Origin: JANPBY01 sp963851405
GTDB taxonomy: Bacteria; Actinomycetota; Actinomycetes; DATJPE01
Assembly: GCA_963851405.1 (NCBI GenBank)
Contig: CAWKPB010000005.1
Location: 248,001-312,000 of the forward strand
Direction of reading: 5' to 3'
DNA length: 64,000 nt
The notes below the pieces were generated by a model. That model was given only the letters and a program-made list of their open reading frames with translations. It had not been told where the DNA came from and did not search any database. Position 1 is the first letter of the stretch; the number at the start of each line of letters is the position of its first letter. The translations under genes were made by a program, and so were the position numbers. Shown one piece after another: positions 9,494 to 18,540 of this stretch.

Positions 9494-10690
9494 GTGGACC
9501 TGTTCGAGTACCAGGCCAAAGAGTTGTTTGCCCGGCACGGTGTTCCGTGCCCACCGGGTGAAGTCGCAACCTCGGTGGACGACGCGGTCGAGGCAGCGAA
9601 GCGACTGGGCACCCCAGTCATGGTCAAGGCCCAGGTCAAGACCGGTGGACGCGGCAAGGCTGGCGGGGTGAAGTTTTGCGCCACTCTCGATGACGTTCGT
9701 GAGAAGGCGGGAGACATCCTCGGCCTGGAGATCAAGGGACACATCGTGCGCCGGGTTCTGGTCACTCCGGCCGCCGACATCCTCGAGGAGTACTACGTCT
9801 CGTTCCTGCTCGATCGGGCCAACCGGAGCTACCTCGCTATGGCGTCCAAGGACGGCGGCATGGAGATCGAGCAACTCGCAGTAGAACGCCCGGAGGCTTT
9901 GGCCATGATCCCCGTGGACGCCCTTCGAGGTGTCGACGCCGAGAAGGCCGCTCAGATCGCAGAAGCTGGGCGGTTCCCCGCGCAAGTGCGCGAACAGGTC
10001 ATCGAAGTGCTGCAGAAGCTCTGGACCGTGTTCGTCGCTGAGGATGCCACGCTCGTAGAGGTCAACCCGTTGGTCCGTACCCCGGGCGACCAGGTGCTCG
10101 CGCTCGACGGGAAGGTCACGGTGGACGAGAACGCCGCATTCCGTCACCCCGATCACGAGGAATTCGTCGTGACCGAGGAGACCGATCCACTGGAGCTCGC
10201 CGCAAAGGAGAAGGGCCTCAACTACGTCAAGCTCGAGGGCGAGGTGGGAATCATCGGCAATGGTGCGGGCTTGGTCATGAGCACCCTCGACGTGGTCGCC
10301 TACGCGGGTGAGGACGTGGCCGCGGCCACCGGCGGCCCCGTCGTCAGACCCGCCAACTTCCTCGATATCGGTGGCGGCGCCTCGGCCGACGTCATGGCGG
10401 ACGGGCTGGAAATCATCCTGGGCGACCCTTCGGTCCGCAGTGTGTTCGTTAACGTTTTCGGGGGGATCACCGCGTGCGACAAGGTTGCCCGAGGGATCGT
10501 TCAGGCGCTGGAGATGTTGAAGGCCAAGGGCGAGGATCTGTCGAAACCCATCGTGGTCCGTCTCGATGGCAACAACGCCGCCGAAGGGCGCCGCATCCTC
10601 GACGAGGCCGAGCACGGTGTGGTCGAGATGGTCGACTCCATGGATGACGCCGCGCGTCGCGCTGCTGAACACGCCGCCGCCGCGGCCTGA
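9494..10690 (+). CDS. sucC: Succinate-CoA ligase (ADP-forming), beta subunit
   Basis: TCA-cycle enzyme, succinyl-CoA + ADP/GDP + Pi = succinate + CoA + NTP; partner of SucD. 398 residues, family-typical. The N-terminal ATP-grasp domain begins DLFEYQAKELFARHGVP, with VKAQVKTGGRGKAGG for nucleotide binding. The C-terminal ligase domain contains NFLDIGGGA and NVFGGITACDKVA. The reading frame is open far upstream, but GTG 9494 with GGGAG 6 bases before it starts at the conserved N-terminus. sucD follows 11 bp later, so the two are surely co-transcribed. Confidence 0.96.
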   Translation: MDLFEYQAKELFARHGVPCPPGEVATSVDDAVEAAKRLGTPVMVKAQVKTGGRGKAGGVKFCATLDDVREKAGDILGLEIKGHIVRRVLVTPAADILEEYYVSFLLDRANRSYLAMASKDGGMEIEQLAVERPEALAMIPVDALRGVDAEKAAQIAEAGRFPAQVREQVIEVLQKLWTVFVAEDATLVEVNPLVRTPGDQVLALDGKVTVDENAAFRHPDHEEFVVTEETDPLELAAKEKGLNYVKLEGEVGIIGNGAGLVMSTLDVVAYAGEDVAAATGGPVVRPANFLDIGGGASADVMADGLEIILGDPSVRSVFVNVFGGITACDKVARGIVQALEMLKAKGEDLSKPIVVRLDGNNAAEGRRILDEAEHGVVEMVDSMDDAARRAAEHAAAAA

Positions 10691-10701
10691 GAGGGAATCC
10701 G

Positions 10702-11583
10702 ATGTCTATCTTCCTCAACGCCACGTCTCGCGTGATCGTGCAGGGCATGACCGGTTCCGAAGGGACCAAGCACACCTCCCGCATGCTCGCCTCCGGCACC
10801 CAGATCGTCGGCGGTGTCACTCCCGGAAAGGGCGGCCAGAGCGTCGACTTCGACGGGACCACAGTCCCGGTGTTCGGGTCGGTTTCCGAGGCGGTTCAGG
10901 AGACGGGCGCCGACGTCTCGGTGGTCTTCGTGCCGCCGAAGTTCACCCGCGCAGCGGTCGTGGAATCGGTCGACGCAGGGCTGCCGCTGGTCGTCGTCAT
11001 CACCGAAGGGGTCCCCGTCAAGGACACGGCCGAGTTCTTTCAGTACGCAGAGGACTCCGGGACCACGCGGCTGATCGGTCCGAACTGCCCGGGCTTGATC
11101 AGCCCGGGGCAGTCCAATGCCGGAATCATCCCGGCCACCATCACTCAGTCTGGGCGCATCGGCTTGGTCAGCAAGTCCGGCACACTGACCTACCAGATGA
11201 TGTACGAGCTGCGCGATCTCGGCTTTTCAACCTGTGTCGGTATCGGCGGCGATCCGGTGATCGGCACGACCCATATCGACTGCCTGGCCGCGTTCCAGGA
11301 TGACCCGGACACCGACGCCATCGTGATGATCGGGGAAATCGGCGGGGACGCTGAGGAGCGTGCGGCGGCCTACATCGCCGAGCACGTCACCAAACCAGTC
11401 GTGGGATATGTCGCGGGATTCACGGCACCGGAGGGCAAGACGATGGGCCACGCCGGGGCGATCGTGTCGGGGTCCTCGGGTACGGCCTTGGCCAAGCAGG
11501 AAGCTCTGGAGGCCGTGGGCGTCCGGGTCGGCCGCACGCCGAGCGCGACGGCCGCCTTGATGCGCGAGATCATCACGCGGTAG
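10702..11583 (+). CDS. sucD: Succinate-CoA ligase (ADP-forming), alpha subunit
   Basis: 293 residues, full length. The N-terminal CoA-binding domain has IVQGMTGSEGTKHT and GGVTPGKGG. The ligase domain has GPNCPGLISPG, and the phosphohistidine is in GHAGAIVSG. A GAGGGA ribosome site precedes ATG 10702. It forms the heteromeric TCA enzyme with SucC, encoded immediately upstream. Confidence 0.97.
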   Translation: MSIFLNATSRVIVQGMTGSEGTKHTSRMLASGTQIVGGVTPGKGGQSVDFDGTTVPVFGSVSEAVQETGADVSVVFVPPKFTRAAVVESVDAGLPLVVVITEGVPVKDTAEFFQYAEDSGTTRLIGPNCPGLISPGQSNAGIIPATITQSGRIGLVSKSGTLTYQMMYELRDLGFSTCVGIGGDPVIGTTHIDCLAAFQDDPDTDAIVMIGEIGGDAEERAAAYIAEHVTKPVVGYVAGFTAPEGKTMGHAGAIVSGSSGTALAKQEALEAVGVRVGRTPSATAALMREIITR

Positions 11584-11646
11584 TTGCCGCCGAGCGCCGG
11601 GGTTGGGGCGTGTCGGTCGGACCCGCTGACCGGCTGATCGCACACG

Positions 11647-12945
11647 ATGGTCGGCGTGGCCAGCACCGATGCACGACAGGCTCGCCGGGCCCGACTGGGG
11701 CGCCGGCCTCGGAAACCGGCCGTCGCGCCTACGAGGGTTCGGACTCCGCTCGGGGCGGCGCTGCCCGCGGCACTCTGGTCGGCCGTCCTGACCCTCGCCG
11801 TGGTCACCGTCTTGGTGGTCCTCGGCTGGGCTCTTGGCCCGCATCACGAAACGTCGCCCGGCGTTGCTGTCGCTACGGGCGGCCAAGCCTGGCTGCTGGG
11901 CCAGGGCGCAGACCTCATCCTCACCTCGGGTGGCATGCTCACGGTCACTCCGCTCGGACTACTGCTCATCCCCTTGGTGGTCCTCGCCCGATCAGGGGCC
12001 TGGGCGTCTCGGGCAGCAGACGTACGCAGCTGGCCAGACGCGGCGCGCACGATCGGATTGCTTACTGTCTTCTACGCGCTGGCCGGATGGGCCGTGGCCC
12101 TGCTGGCCGTGACACCCGCGGCGCGCCCGGTTCCTGTCTCGGCCGTGTTCGCCACCGGGGTACTTGCTTTCGTCGGCGGCGGCTGGGGGGTCCTCAGGGC
12201 GGCCGGCCTGTGGCGCGACGTGGTCGAGCGCGCACCCCGGTCGACGGTTCCGCTGCTGCGTGGTGCGTTGGGCGCGGTCGCCGTCATGGTGGCCGGAGGG
12301 GCGTTGCTGGTTGCGGGAGCACTTGCTGCGCACGGTGGCCAGGTCGCGGAACTGTGGAACGCGCTTGGTCCCGACCCATGGGGCGGAGCGTTGCTGCTCC
12401 TCGTTTCGGTGGCCCTGTTGCCCAATGCCGTGCTGTGGGCGTGCGCGTACGCGATGGGGCCAGGTTTCGCAGTCGGTGCCGGCACCTTGGTCGCCCCGAC
12501 AGGGGTGAGCGTTGGGGCTGTACCCGCGCTGCCGTTGCTCGGGGCCCTGCCCGGGGCCGGCCCGGCGCCGCTGCCTTCATTGATCGGGCTGCTGCTCCCG
12601 GTCGTGGCCGGTGTCGTGACCGGGATCGTGGTGGCGCGAGATCGCCGTTGCGCAGCCGAAACGGCTCCGCGGGCGGCGCTGATCGCCTCGGGGGCCGGAG
12701 TGATCGCGGGCGTGGCGATGGGGCTGTTGTGCTCGGCTTCGTCCGGATCTTTGCTCGGGGGTCGGATGAGCGACCTCGGCCCGCTTGGGCTGGAGGTGGC
12801 CCTCGTCGGAGCCCTGGAGATTTCCGTCGTGGCAGCGGCGACCTGTTGGGAATGGCGAAGGCACGCCCTGCGCCGGACGTCCGTGGACCTGACCGAGACA
12901 GTGCTCGACTTGGCCCAGTCGGGAGCACCCCCCGCGCCCCACTAG
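11647..12945 (+). CDS. perM: DUF6350/PerM-family integral membrane protein
   Basis: About 430 residues with a basic N-terminus and roughly ten hydrophobic segments rich in Ala, Val, Leu and Gly. It sits between sucD and purN. That is the position of the actinobacterial PerM/DUF6350 gene, which in mycobacteria has been linked to cell division and persistence. I recognise it by topology and synteny more than by motif. ATG 11647 has no clear ribosome site; GTG 11656 is also possible. Inferred location: cytoplasmic membrane. Confidence 0.78.
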   Translation: MVGVASTDARQARRARLGRRPRKPAVAPTRVRTPLGAALPAALWSAVLTLAVVTVLVVLGWALGPHHETSPGVAVATGGQAWLLGQGADLILTSGGMLTVTPLGLLLIPLVVLARSGAWASRAADVRSWPDAARTIGLLTVFYALAGWAVALLAVTPAARPVPVSAVFATGVLAFVGGGWGVLRAAGLWRDVVERAPRSTVPLLRGALGAVAVMVAGGALLVAGALAAHGGQVAELWNALGPDPWGGALLLLVSVALLPNAVLWACAYAMGPGFAVGAGTLVAPTGVSVGAVPALPLLGALPGAGPAPLPSLIGLLLPVVAGVVTGIVVARDRRCAAETAPRAALIASGAGVIAGVAMGLLCSASSGSLLGGRMSDLGPLGLEVALVGALEISVVAAATCWEWRRHALRRTSVDLTETVLDLAQSGAPPAPH

Positions 12946-12948
12946 GCT
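12943..12948 (+). promoter_or_regulatory. Candidate -10 box of a leaderless purN transcript
   Basis: TAGGCT lies 8 bases before the GTG of purN with no Shine-Dalgarno between, the geometry expected if transcription starts at or next to the GTG. It overlaps the perM stop region. No -35 is visible. Confidence 0.35.
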
Positions 12949-12956
12949 CGGCCCCC

Positions 12957-13574
12957 GTGACGGCTCGGAACCCTTCCCGTGTCGTCGTCCTCGCCTCTGG
13001 GACCGGCACCAATCTCCAGGCCTTGTTGGACGCGACCGGTGATCCCGCGTACGGCGTGACCATCGTCGCGGTTGGCTCAGACCGGCCGGGGACCGGAGCC
13101 GAGGAACGAGCGCGCGCGGCCGGCGTGGAGACCTTTGTCCTCCCCGTTGACGGTTTCGACGACCGCGAGGACTGGGATCGGCACTTCACCGACCAGGTCG
13201 CGGCCCATCAGCCGGATTTGGTCGTTTCTGCAGGATTCATGCGGCTGGCCGGTGCTGCGTTCCTGCAGCGGTTCGCGGGCCGATATATCAATACGCACCC
13301 GTCTCTGCTGCCGTCGTTCCCAGGAATGTATGGGCCACGAGACGCTCTGGCGTACGGCGTCACCGTCACGGGTTGCACGCTCTTCGTCGTCGACGCGGGG
13401 GTCGACACTGGACCGATTGTGGCCCAGGCCACGGTGCCGGTCCTGGCCGATGACGACGAGTACAGCCTGCACGAGCGCATCAAGAGCGCTGAGCGCCAAC
13501 TGCTTGTCGAGCTCGTGGGCCGGATGGCGCGCGAGGGCTGGTCCATCCACGGCAGGAAGGTCACGATCCCGTGA
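12957..13574 (+). CDS. purN: Phosphoribosylglycinamide formyltransferase
   Basis: Third step of purine synthesis: transfers formyl from 10-formyl-THF to GAR. 205 residues, usual length. SGTGTNLQAL binds phosphoribosyl; the catalytic set is Asn and His in NTHPSLLPSFPG and Asp in VDAGVDTGPIV. Start GTG 12957 is preceded by a TAGGCT box rather than a ribosome site. The stop overlaps the purH start in GTGA, implying translational coupling. Confidence 0.96.
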   Translation: MTARNPSRVVVLASGTGTNLQALLDATGDPAYGVTIVAVGSDRPGTGAEERARAAGVETFVLPVDGFDDREDWDRHFTDQVAAHQPDLVVSAGFMRLAGAAFLQRFAGRYINTHPSLLPSFPGMYGPRDALAYGVTVTGCTLFVVDAGVDTGPIVAQATVPVLADDDEYSLHERIKSAERQLLVELVGRMAREGWSIHGRKVTIP

Positions 13575-15134
13575 GCGACGTCCGCCCCATCCGCCGAGCT
13601 CTGCTGAGCGTCTACGACAAGTCCGGATTGATCGAACTGGCCGCAGCACTTCACGAGGCCGGGGTGGCGCTGGTGTCGACTGGGTCGACGGCGTCCCGGA
13701 TCGCGGACTCGGGCCTGCCGGTCACGCCCGTCGAGGAGCTGACTGGCTTCCCCGAATGTCTCGAGGGGCGAGTCAAGACGCTGCACCCGCGTATCCATGC
13801 GGGAATCCTGGCCGACATGCGGAAAACCGATCACCAGGCCCAGCTTGATGAACTCGGTATCGAGGCCTTCGACCTGGTGGTCGTCAATCTCTATCCCTTT
13901 GCTGCGACCGTCGCTTCGGGCGCTGCGCCGGATGAGTGTGTCGAACAGATCGATATCGGGGGCCCGTCCATGGTTCGGGCAGCGGCGAAGAACCACCCGA
14001 GCGTTGCGGTGGTCGTATCGCCGGAGCGGTACCAGCAAGTGATCGCCGCGGTCGCCGCTGGCGGCTTCAGCCTCGCTCAGCGTCGTGAGCTCGCGGTAGA
14101 GGCCTTTCGGCATACAGCCACCTATGACGTGCAGGTGGCGAGTTGGATCGGCTCGGCCTTCGCCACCGCAGACGACGATCCCCAGTTCCCGACCTGGGTC
14201 GGTGGCACGTGGCAGCGCTCCGACGTCCTGAGGTACGGGGAGAACCCCCACCAGCGCGCCGCGTCGTATGTCTCCGGTGGTGGTCAACCTGGCCTGGTGA
14301 CCGCCACTCAGTTGCACGGAAAAGCTATGTCTTACAACAACTATTTGGACGCGGATGCGGCTTGGCGGGCTGCCTGGGATCACTCGGCTCCGGCAGTGGC
14401 GATCATCAAGCACGCCAATCCGTGTGGGATCGCTATCGGTGCGGACGTGGCTGAGGCGCATCGTCTCGCTCACGGGTGCGACCCGGTTTCCGCGTTCGGC
14501 GGCGTGATTGCCGTCAACCGGCCGGTCTCAGTCGCGTTGGCTGAGCAGGTCAGCGAGATCTTCACCGAGGTCCTGGTGGCCCCGGGGTATGACGAGGGTG
14601 CTGTCGAGGTTCTGGCGCGCAAGCCGTCGATACGCGTACTCGAGTGCGCGGCGCCCGGCGTCGTGCCGGTGCAAGCTTCGGGCGGTCAGCGGGGGGATGC
14701 TCTTGCAGCAAAACGATCGCATCGATGCACCGGGCGACGCGGCGAGCGCCTGGGAGCTGGCGTGTGGCTCGCCGGCCGACGAGGAGACCCTCGCTGACCT
14801 TGAATTCGCGTGGCGCGCCTGCCGGGCGGTGAAATCCAATGCGATCCTGTTGGCCCGTGGGGGAGCGACGGTCGGTGTGGGCATGGGCCAGGTGAACCGG
14901 GTGGATTCGGCTCGACTCGCCGTCGCGCGAGCGGGGGAGGACCGGGCTCGCGGGAGTGTCGCGGCCTCGGATGCCTTCTTCCCGTTCCCCGACGGCCTCG
15001 AGGTCCTGCTCGAGGCGGGCGTGAGGGCCGTTGTTTCCCCGGGTGGCTCAGTGCGCGACGCCGAGGTCGTTGCCGCCGCTGATGCGGCCGGAGCCACGAT
15101 GTACTTCACCGCTACCCGGCACTTCTTCCACTAG
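13571..15134 (+). CDS. purH: Bifunctional AICAR formyltransferase/IMP cyclohydrolase (one frameshift)
   Basis: Last two steps of IMP synthesis. The N-terminal MGS-like cyclohydrolase domain has TGSTASRIADSG and NLYPF. The C-terminal formyltransferase domain has the catalytic Lys-His in KHANPCG, and SAFGGVIAVN. The frame breaks once: removing the G at 14675 joins PGVVPVQ to LRAVSGGMLLQQND and restores the family sequence to the end (TRHFFH). As read, the protein would stop at 14797 with a scrambled tail. In an intact pur operon this is more likely a consensus error than a null gene. GTGA overlap with purN. Confidence 0.9.
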
Positions 15135-15139
15135 TCGCC

Positions 15140-15607
15140 ATGCCGCCGACCGCTGCTGGCCCACCACAGTGGCACCTCGCCCAACTCAACGTGGCACGGC
15201 TGACGGCTCCGATCGACAGTCCGGAACTGACCGATTTTGTCGACGGCTTGGATCCGGTCAATGCGGTGGCGGACCGATCGCCCGGCTTCGTGTGGCGACT
15301 TCAGGACGAGTCCGGCGATGCGACCGCGCTGCGCCCGTTTGGTGACGACATCATCGTCAATTTGTCGGTGTGGGAGTCCTTGGAGTCCTTGACAGATTTC
15401 ATGTACGGCCGGGCGCATTCTGGTTTGCTCAAGCGGCGACGGGAATGGTTCCAGCCCTTCGGTGGGCCAGCCGTCGTCGCCTGGTGGGTGCCGGCCGGTC
15501 ACCAGCCCACGCTGATCGAAGCCAAGCAGCGGCTGGATCGTCTCAGGTCTGAGGGTCCCGGGCCGGACGCGTTCACGTTGCGCAGCGCGTCCGGACCGCC
15601 TTCGTGA
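15140..15607 (+). CDS. DUF3291 domain protein
   Basis: 155-residue soluble protein of the DUF3291 family, seen in LAQLNVARL, DPVNAVADRSPGFVWRLQ and the Trp/Phe-rich centre (VWESLESLTDFMYG, RREWFQ). It is related in fold to dimeric alpha-beta barrel monooxygenases, but no catalytic function is established. Start ATG 15140, 5 bp after purH. It ends in a GTGA overlap with the pentapeptide gene, so it is probably part of the pur transcript. Confidence 0.8.
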   Translation: MPPTAAGPPQWHLAQLNVARLTAPIDSPELTDFVDGLDPVNAVADRSPGFVWRLQDESGDATALRPFGDDIIVNLSVWESLESLTDFMYGRAHSGLLKRRREWFQPFGGPAVVAWWVPAGHQPTLIEAKQRLDRLRSEGPGPDAFTLRSASGPPS

Positions 15608-16389
15608 CCGACCATGAAGACGAGGATTTCCGTGGCGTCGACTGGTACGCCAGGGCCCTGGTGAATGAACGCTTCATTCGCTGTGACTTCACCGACTCCG
15701 ACCTCACCGAGGCGGCGACCGAGGGTTGCGTCTTCGAAGAGTGCACCTTCGGTGGGGCTCGACTCAACGCTTCCACTCACCTGCGCAGCGCGTTTGTCCG
15801 CTGCGCCTTGCGGCACACCAACCTGTTCGCCGCCTCCTTTGACGCATGCAAGCTTGCGGGAACCGTGATCGGGGACGGTTGCACGCTTCGGCCACTGAGG
15901 GTCGTCGAGGGCGACTGGTCATTCGTCACGCTGAGGGGAGTGAACCTGTCCGGGGTTTCGTTCACCGGCGTCCGGCTGAGGGAGTGTGATTTGTCGATGG
16001 CGGATCTCACCGGTGCCTCGCTTCGAGGCTGTGACCTGACCGGTGCGGTGCTGAGGGGTGCGCGGCTCACTGGATGTGACCTGCGTGAAACCCAGGTGGC
16101 CGGGGTCGACCTCACCGAGGTGGACGTGGCCGGCGCAGTCGTCGACACGGCTTTCGCTGTCTCGTTCGCCTTGGCCTACGGGGCTGAGATCACCGATACC
16201 GAGCCATGGCAGGATCGCGGTCGTGACGGCGACGATCCTGGACGGCAAGGCCACCGCGGCGGCGATCAAGTCCGAACTCGCGAGCGGGTGGCGGTCCTGC
16301 GGCGAGCATGGCATGCACCCCGGCCTCGGCACGATGCTCGTGGGCGACGATCCCGGCAGCCGCTCGTACGTGGCCGGCAAGCACCGTGA
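15604..16389 (+). CDS. Pentapeptide-repeat protein; C-terminus runs out of frame into folD
   Basis: Residues 20-195 carry the A(D/N)LXX-type pentapeptide pattern (DLTGASLRGCDLTGAVLRG and relatives), giving a right-handed quadrilateral beta helix. Family members can mimic DNA, for example gyrase-protecting Qnr/MfpA proteins, but nothing here proves that role. After about 16200 the frame translates the start of folD in the wrong frame. A TGA at 16224-16226, overlapping the folD GTG as GTGA, would be the natural stop if one base is missing upstream. The true protein is therefore probably about 207 residues. Starts at GTG 15604 inside the DUF3291 stop. Confidence 0.78.
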   Translation: MTDHEDEDFRGVDWYARALVNERFIRCDFTDSDLTEAATEGCVFEECTFGGARLNASTHLRSAFVRCALRHTNLFAASFDACKLAGTVIGDGCTLRPLRVVEGDWSFVTLRGVNLSGVSFTGVRLRECDLSMADLTGASLRGCDLTGAVLRGARLTGCDLRETQVAGVDLTEVDVAGAVVDTAFAVSFALAYGAEITDTEPWQDRGRDGDDPGRQGHRGGDQVRTRERVAVLRRAWHAPRPRHDARGRRSRQPLVRGRQAP

Positions 16390-17081
16390 CTGCGCCGAGG
16401 TGGGCATCACCTCGCACCGCGTCGACCTGCCGGCCGACGCGTCGCAGGCAGAGGTCGACGGCGCCGTGCCTCGAGCTCAACGCCGACCCGACCTGCACGG
16501 GCTACATCGTCCAGCTGCCGCTGCCACGGGACTCGACGCGGCGCGTGCGCTCGAGCTCATCGATCCCGACAAGGACGCGGACGGGCTGCACCCGATGAAC
16601 CTCGGCCGCCTCGTGCTCGGCATCCCGGCGCCGCTGCCGTGCACGCCGCGCGGCATCGTCGAGCTGCTGCGCCGGTACGACGTACCTATCGCCGGCGCCG
16701 AGGTGACGGTCGTCGGTCGCGGCGTCACGGTCGGACGCCCGCTCGGGCTGCTGCTCACCCGGCGAGAGCGAGAACGCCACGGTCACGCTGTGCCACACCG
16801 GCACCCGCGACCTGGCGCCGCACACGCGCGCCGCCGACATCGTGGTGGCCGCGGCGGGCGTGGCCCACCTGATCACCGCCGACCTGGTGAAGCCGGGTGC
16901 CGCCGTGCTCGACGTCGGCATCACGCGCACCGACGCCGGCCTCGTGGGCGACGTGCACCCGGACGTCCGCGAGGTGGCGGGCTTCGTCGCCCCGATGCCG
17001 GGCGGCGTCGGGCCGATGACCCGCGCGATGCTGCTCGCCAACGTGGTCGAGGCCGCGGAGCGGTCCGTCGGCTGGACATGA
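16223..17081 (+). CDS. folD: Methylenetetrahydrofolate dehydrogenase/cyclohydrolase (frameshifted)
   Basis: Interconverts 5,10-methylene-THF and 10-formyl-THF, supplying PurN and PurH. The full-length sequence (about 286 codons) is readable across three frames: TATILDGKATAAAIK, VGDDPGSRSYV, NADPTCTGYIVQLPLP, LIDPDKDADGLHP, VVGRGVTVGRPL and PGGVGPMTRAMLLANVV. Frame breaks: an extra base near 16468, a missing G near 16530 in a G run, and an extra base near 16765. No frame encodes the whole protein. A complete domain set without substitutions at key sites points to sequence errors. Confidence 0.88.
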
Positions 17082-17098
17082 CCGTGCGCGCCTGATCG

Positions 17099-17373
17099 GT
17101 GGTCCGCCGCGAGTGGCCGATCGTGGCGGTACTGGCGGTGTCGCCGGCCTCGCCGTGGTCGGCCACGGGTCACTTCCGTCGCGGGCGATCGTGCTCTTCT
17201 GCGGCATCGCCCTCGCTGTTTCTGCGCCTGGTCTCCGCGGTGGTTCGGGCTCTGCGGCCGCGAGTCGATCGACTCGCGGTGTCTCGGTCGCGTCGGGACG
17301 ACGTGATCTCGCTGGCCGTCGTCGGCCCTCGGGCTCGACGGGGTCGCGTGGATCCGTCCCTTCGCCCGGCTGA
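17099..17373 (+). CDS. DUF3017 small membrane protein (frameshifted)
   Basis: In actinobacteria a small DUF3017 membrane protein lies between folD and mdh. Here RREWPIVAVLA, GLAVV, the GHFRRG-type loop, AIVLFCGIALAV and RRDDVISLAVVG are recognisable but spread over all three frames, with about three to four single-base indels. GTG 17099 is the likely start and TGA 17371-17373 the likely stop. Two hydrophobic segments are expected. The exact end is uncertain. Confidence 0.55.
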
Positions 17374-17446
17374 CCGCAGGCTCGGCCGGCGGACGACGAG
17401 ATACCGGCCGCAGCGGGTCGACAGTCGCGCCGGGAGCCGTACGGCC

Positions 17447-18447
17447 ATGGCCCGTACCCCCGTCACCGTGACCGTCACCGGCGCCGCCGGGCAGATCGGC
17501 TACGCCCTGCTCTTCCGCATCGCCTCCGGGCACCTGCTCGGCGCCGACGTCCCGGTCGCGCTTGCGCCTGCTCGAGATCACGCCCGGCATTGAAGGCCGC
17601 CGAGGGCACCGCGATGGAACTCGACGACTGCGCCTTCCCGCTGCTGTCGGGCATCGACATCACCGACGACGCGACGGCCGCCTTCGACGGGGCCAACGTC
17701 GCCCTTCTGGTCGGCGCGCGGCCGCGCACTGCGGGGATGGAGCGTGGCGATCTGCTCGAGGCCAACGGCGGCATCTTCAAGCCGCAGGGTGAGGCCATCA
17801 ACGCCGGTGCCGCGGACGACATGCGCGTCCTCGTCGTGGGCAACCCCGCCAACACCAACGCGCTCATCGCGTCGTCACACGCCCCCGACGTGCCAGCTGA
17901 GCGCTTCACCGCGATGACGCGGCTCGACCACAACCGCGCGCTCGACGCAGCTCGCGACGAAGGCCGGCGTCACCGTCAACGACATCAGCCAGCTGACGAT
18001 CTGGGGCAATCACTCGGCCACGCAGTACCCCGACCTGTTCAACGCTCGGATCAACGGGCGCGATGCCGCCGAGGTGGTCGGCGACCAGGAGTGGCTCGAG
18101 AACGACGTTCATCCCCACCGTGGCCAAGCGCGGCGCGGCGATCATCGAGGCGCGCGGTGCCTCGTCTGCGGCCGTCTGCGGCCAACGCCGCGAGTCGACC
18201 ACGTCTACTCCTGGGTCAACGGCACCCCTGAGGGTGACTGGACCTCGGCTGGCGCTTCCTTCCGATGGGTCGTACGACGTCCCCGAGGGGCTCATCTCGT
18301 CGTTCCCGTGCACGCTCCGTGGACGGGCGAGTGGCAGATCGTGCCAGGGCCTGGAGATCAACGACTTCTCGCGCGGCCGCATCGACGCCTCGGTCGCTGA
18401 GCTCGTCGAGGAGCGCGAGGCCGTCACGGGCCCTCGGCCTCCTCTGA
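17447..18447 (+). CDS. mdh: Malate dehydrogenase (heavily frameshifted)
   Basis: TCA-cycle NAD-dependent malate dehydrogenase of the Streptomyces type. Blocks in order: MARTPVTVTVTGAAGQIGYA (NAD fold), EGTAMELDDCAFPLL, VALLVGARPRTAGMERGDLL, VVGNPANTNALIA, TAMTRLDHNRAL (catalytic region), TIWGNHSATQYPD (catalytic His), PTVAKRGAAIIEARGASSAA, VDHVYSWVNGTPEGDWTS, INDFSRGRIDASV. About ten frame breaks lie between 17562 and 18433. In each case I could align, one extra base explains the change (for example near 17562, 17590, 17945, 18107, 18172, 18193, 18433). Repaired length is about 330 residues, normal. Confidence 0.88.
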
Positions 18448-18540
18448 CATTTTCCTCAACGGGGATGGTTGCTGCAGATCCGATGAGCAGAAGCCGTCTC
18501 GTTCCGAGCACGATCCACAGCAGTAAGGACAGGACATTCG

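Noticed and set aside
15663..15679. Palindrome GAATGAACGCTTCATTC resembling a regulator site
   Set aside because: It lies inside the pentapeptide-repeat coding region, encodes normal repeat residues, and its half-sites differ from the TetR operators.
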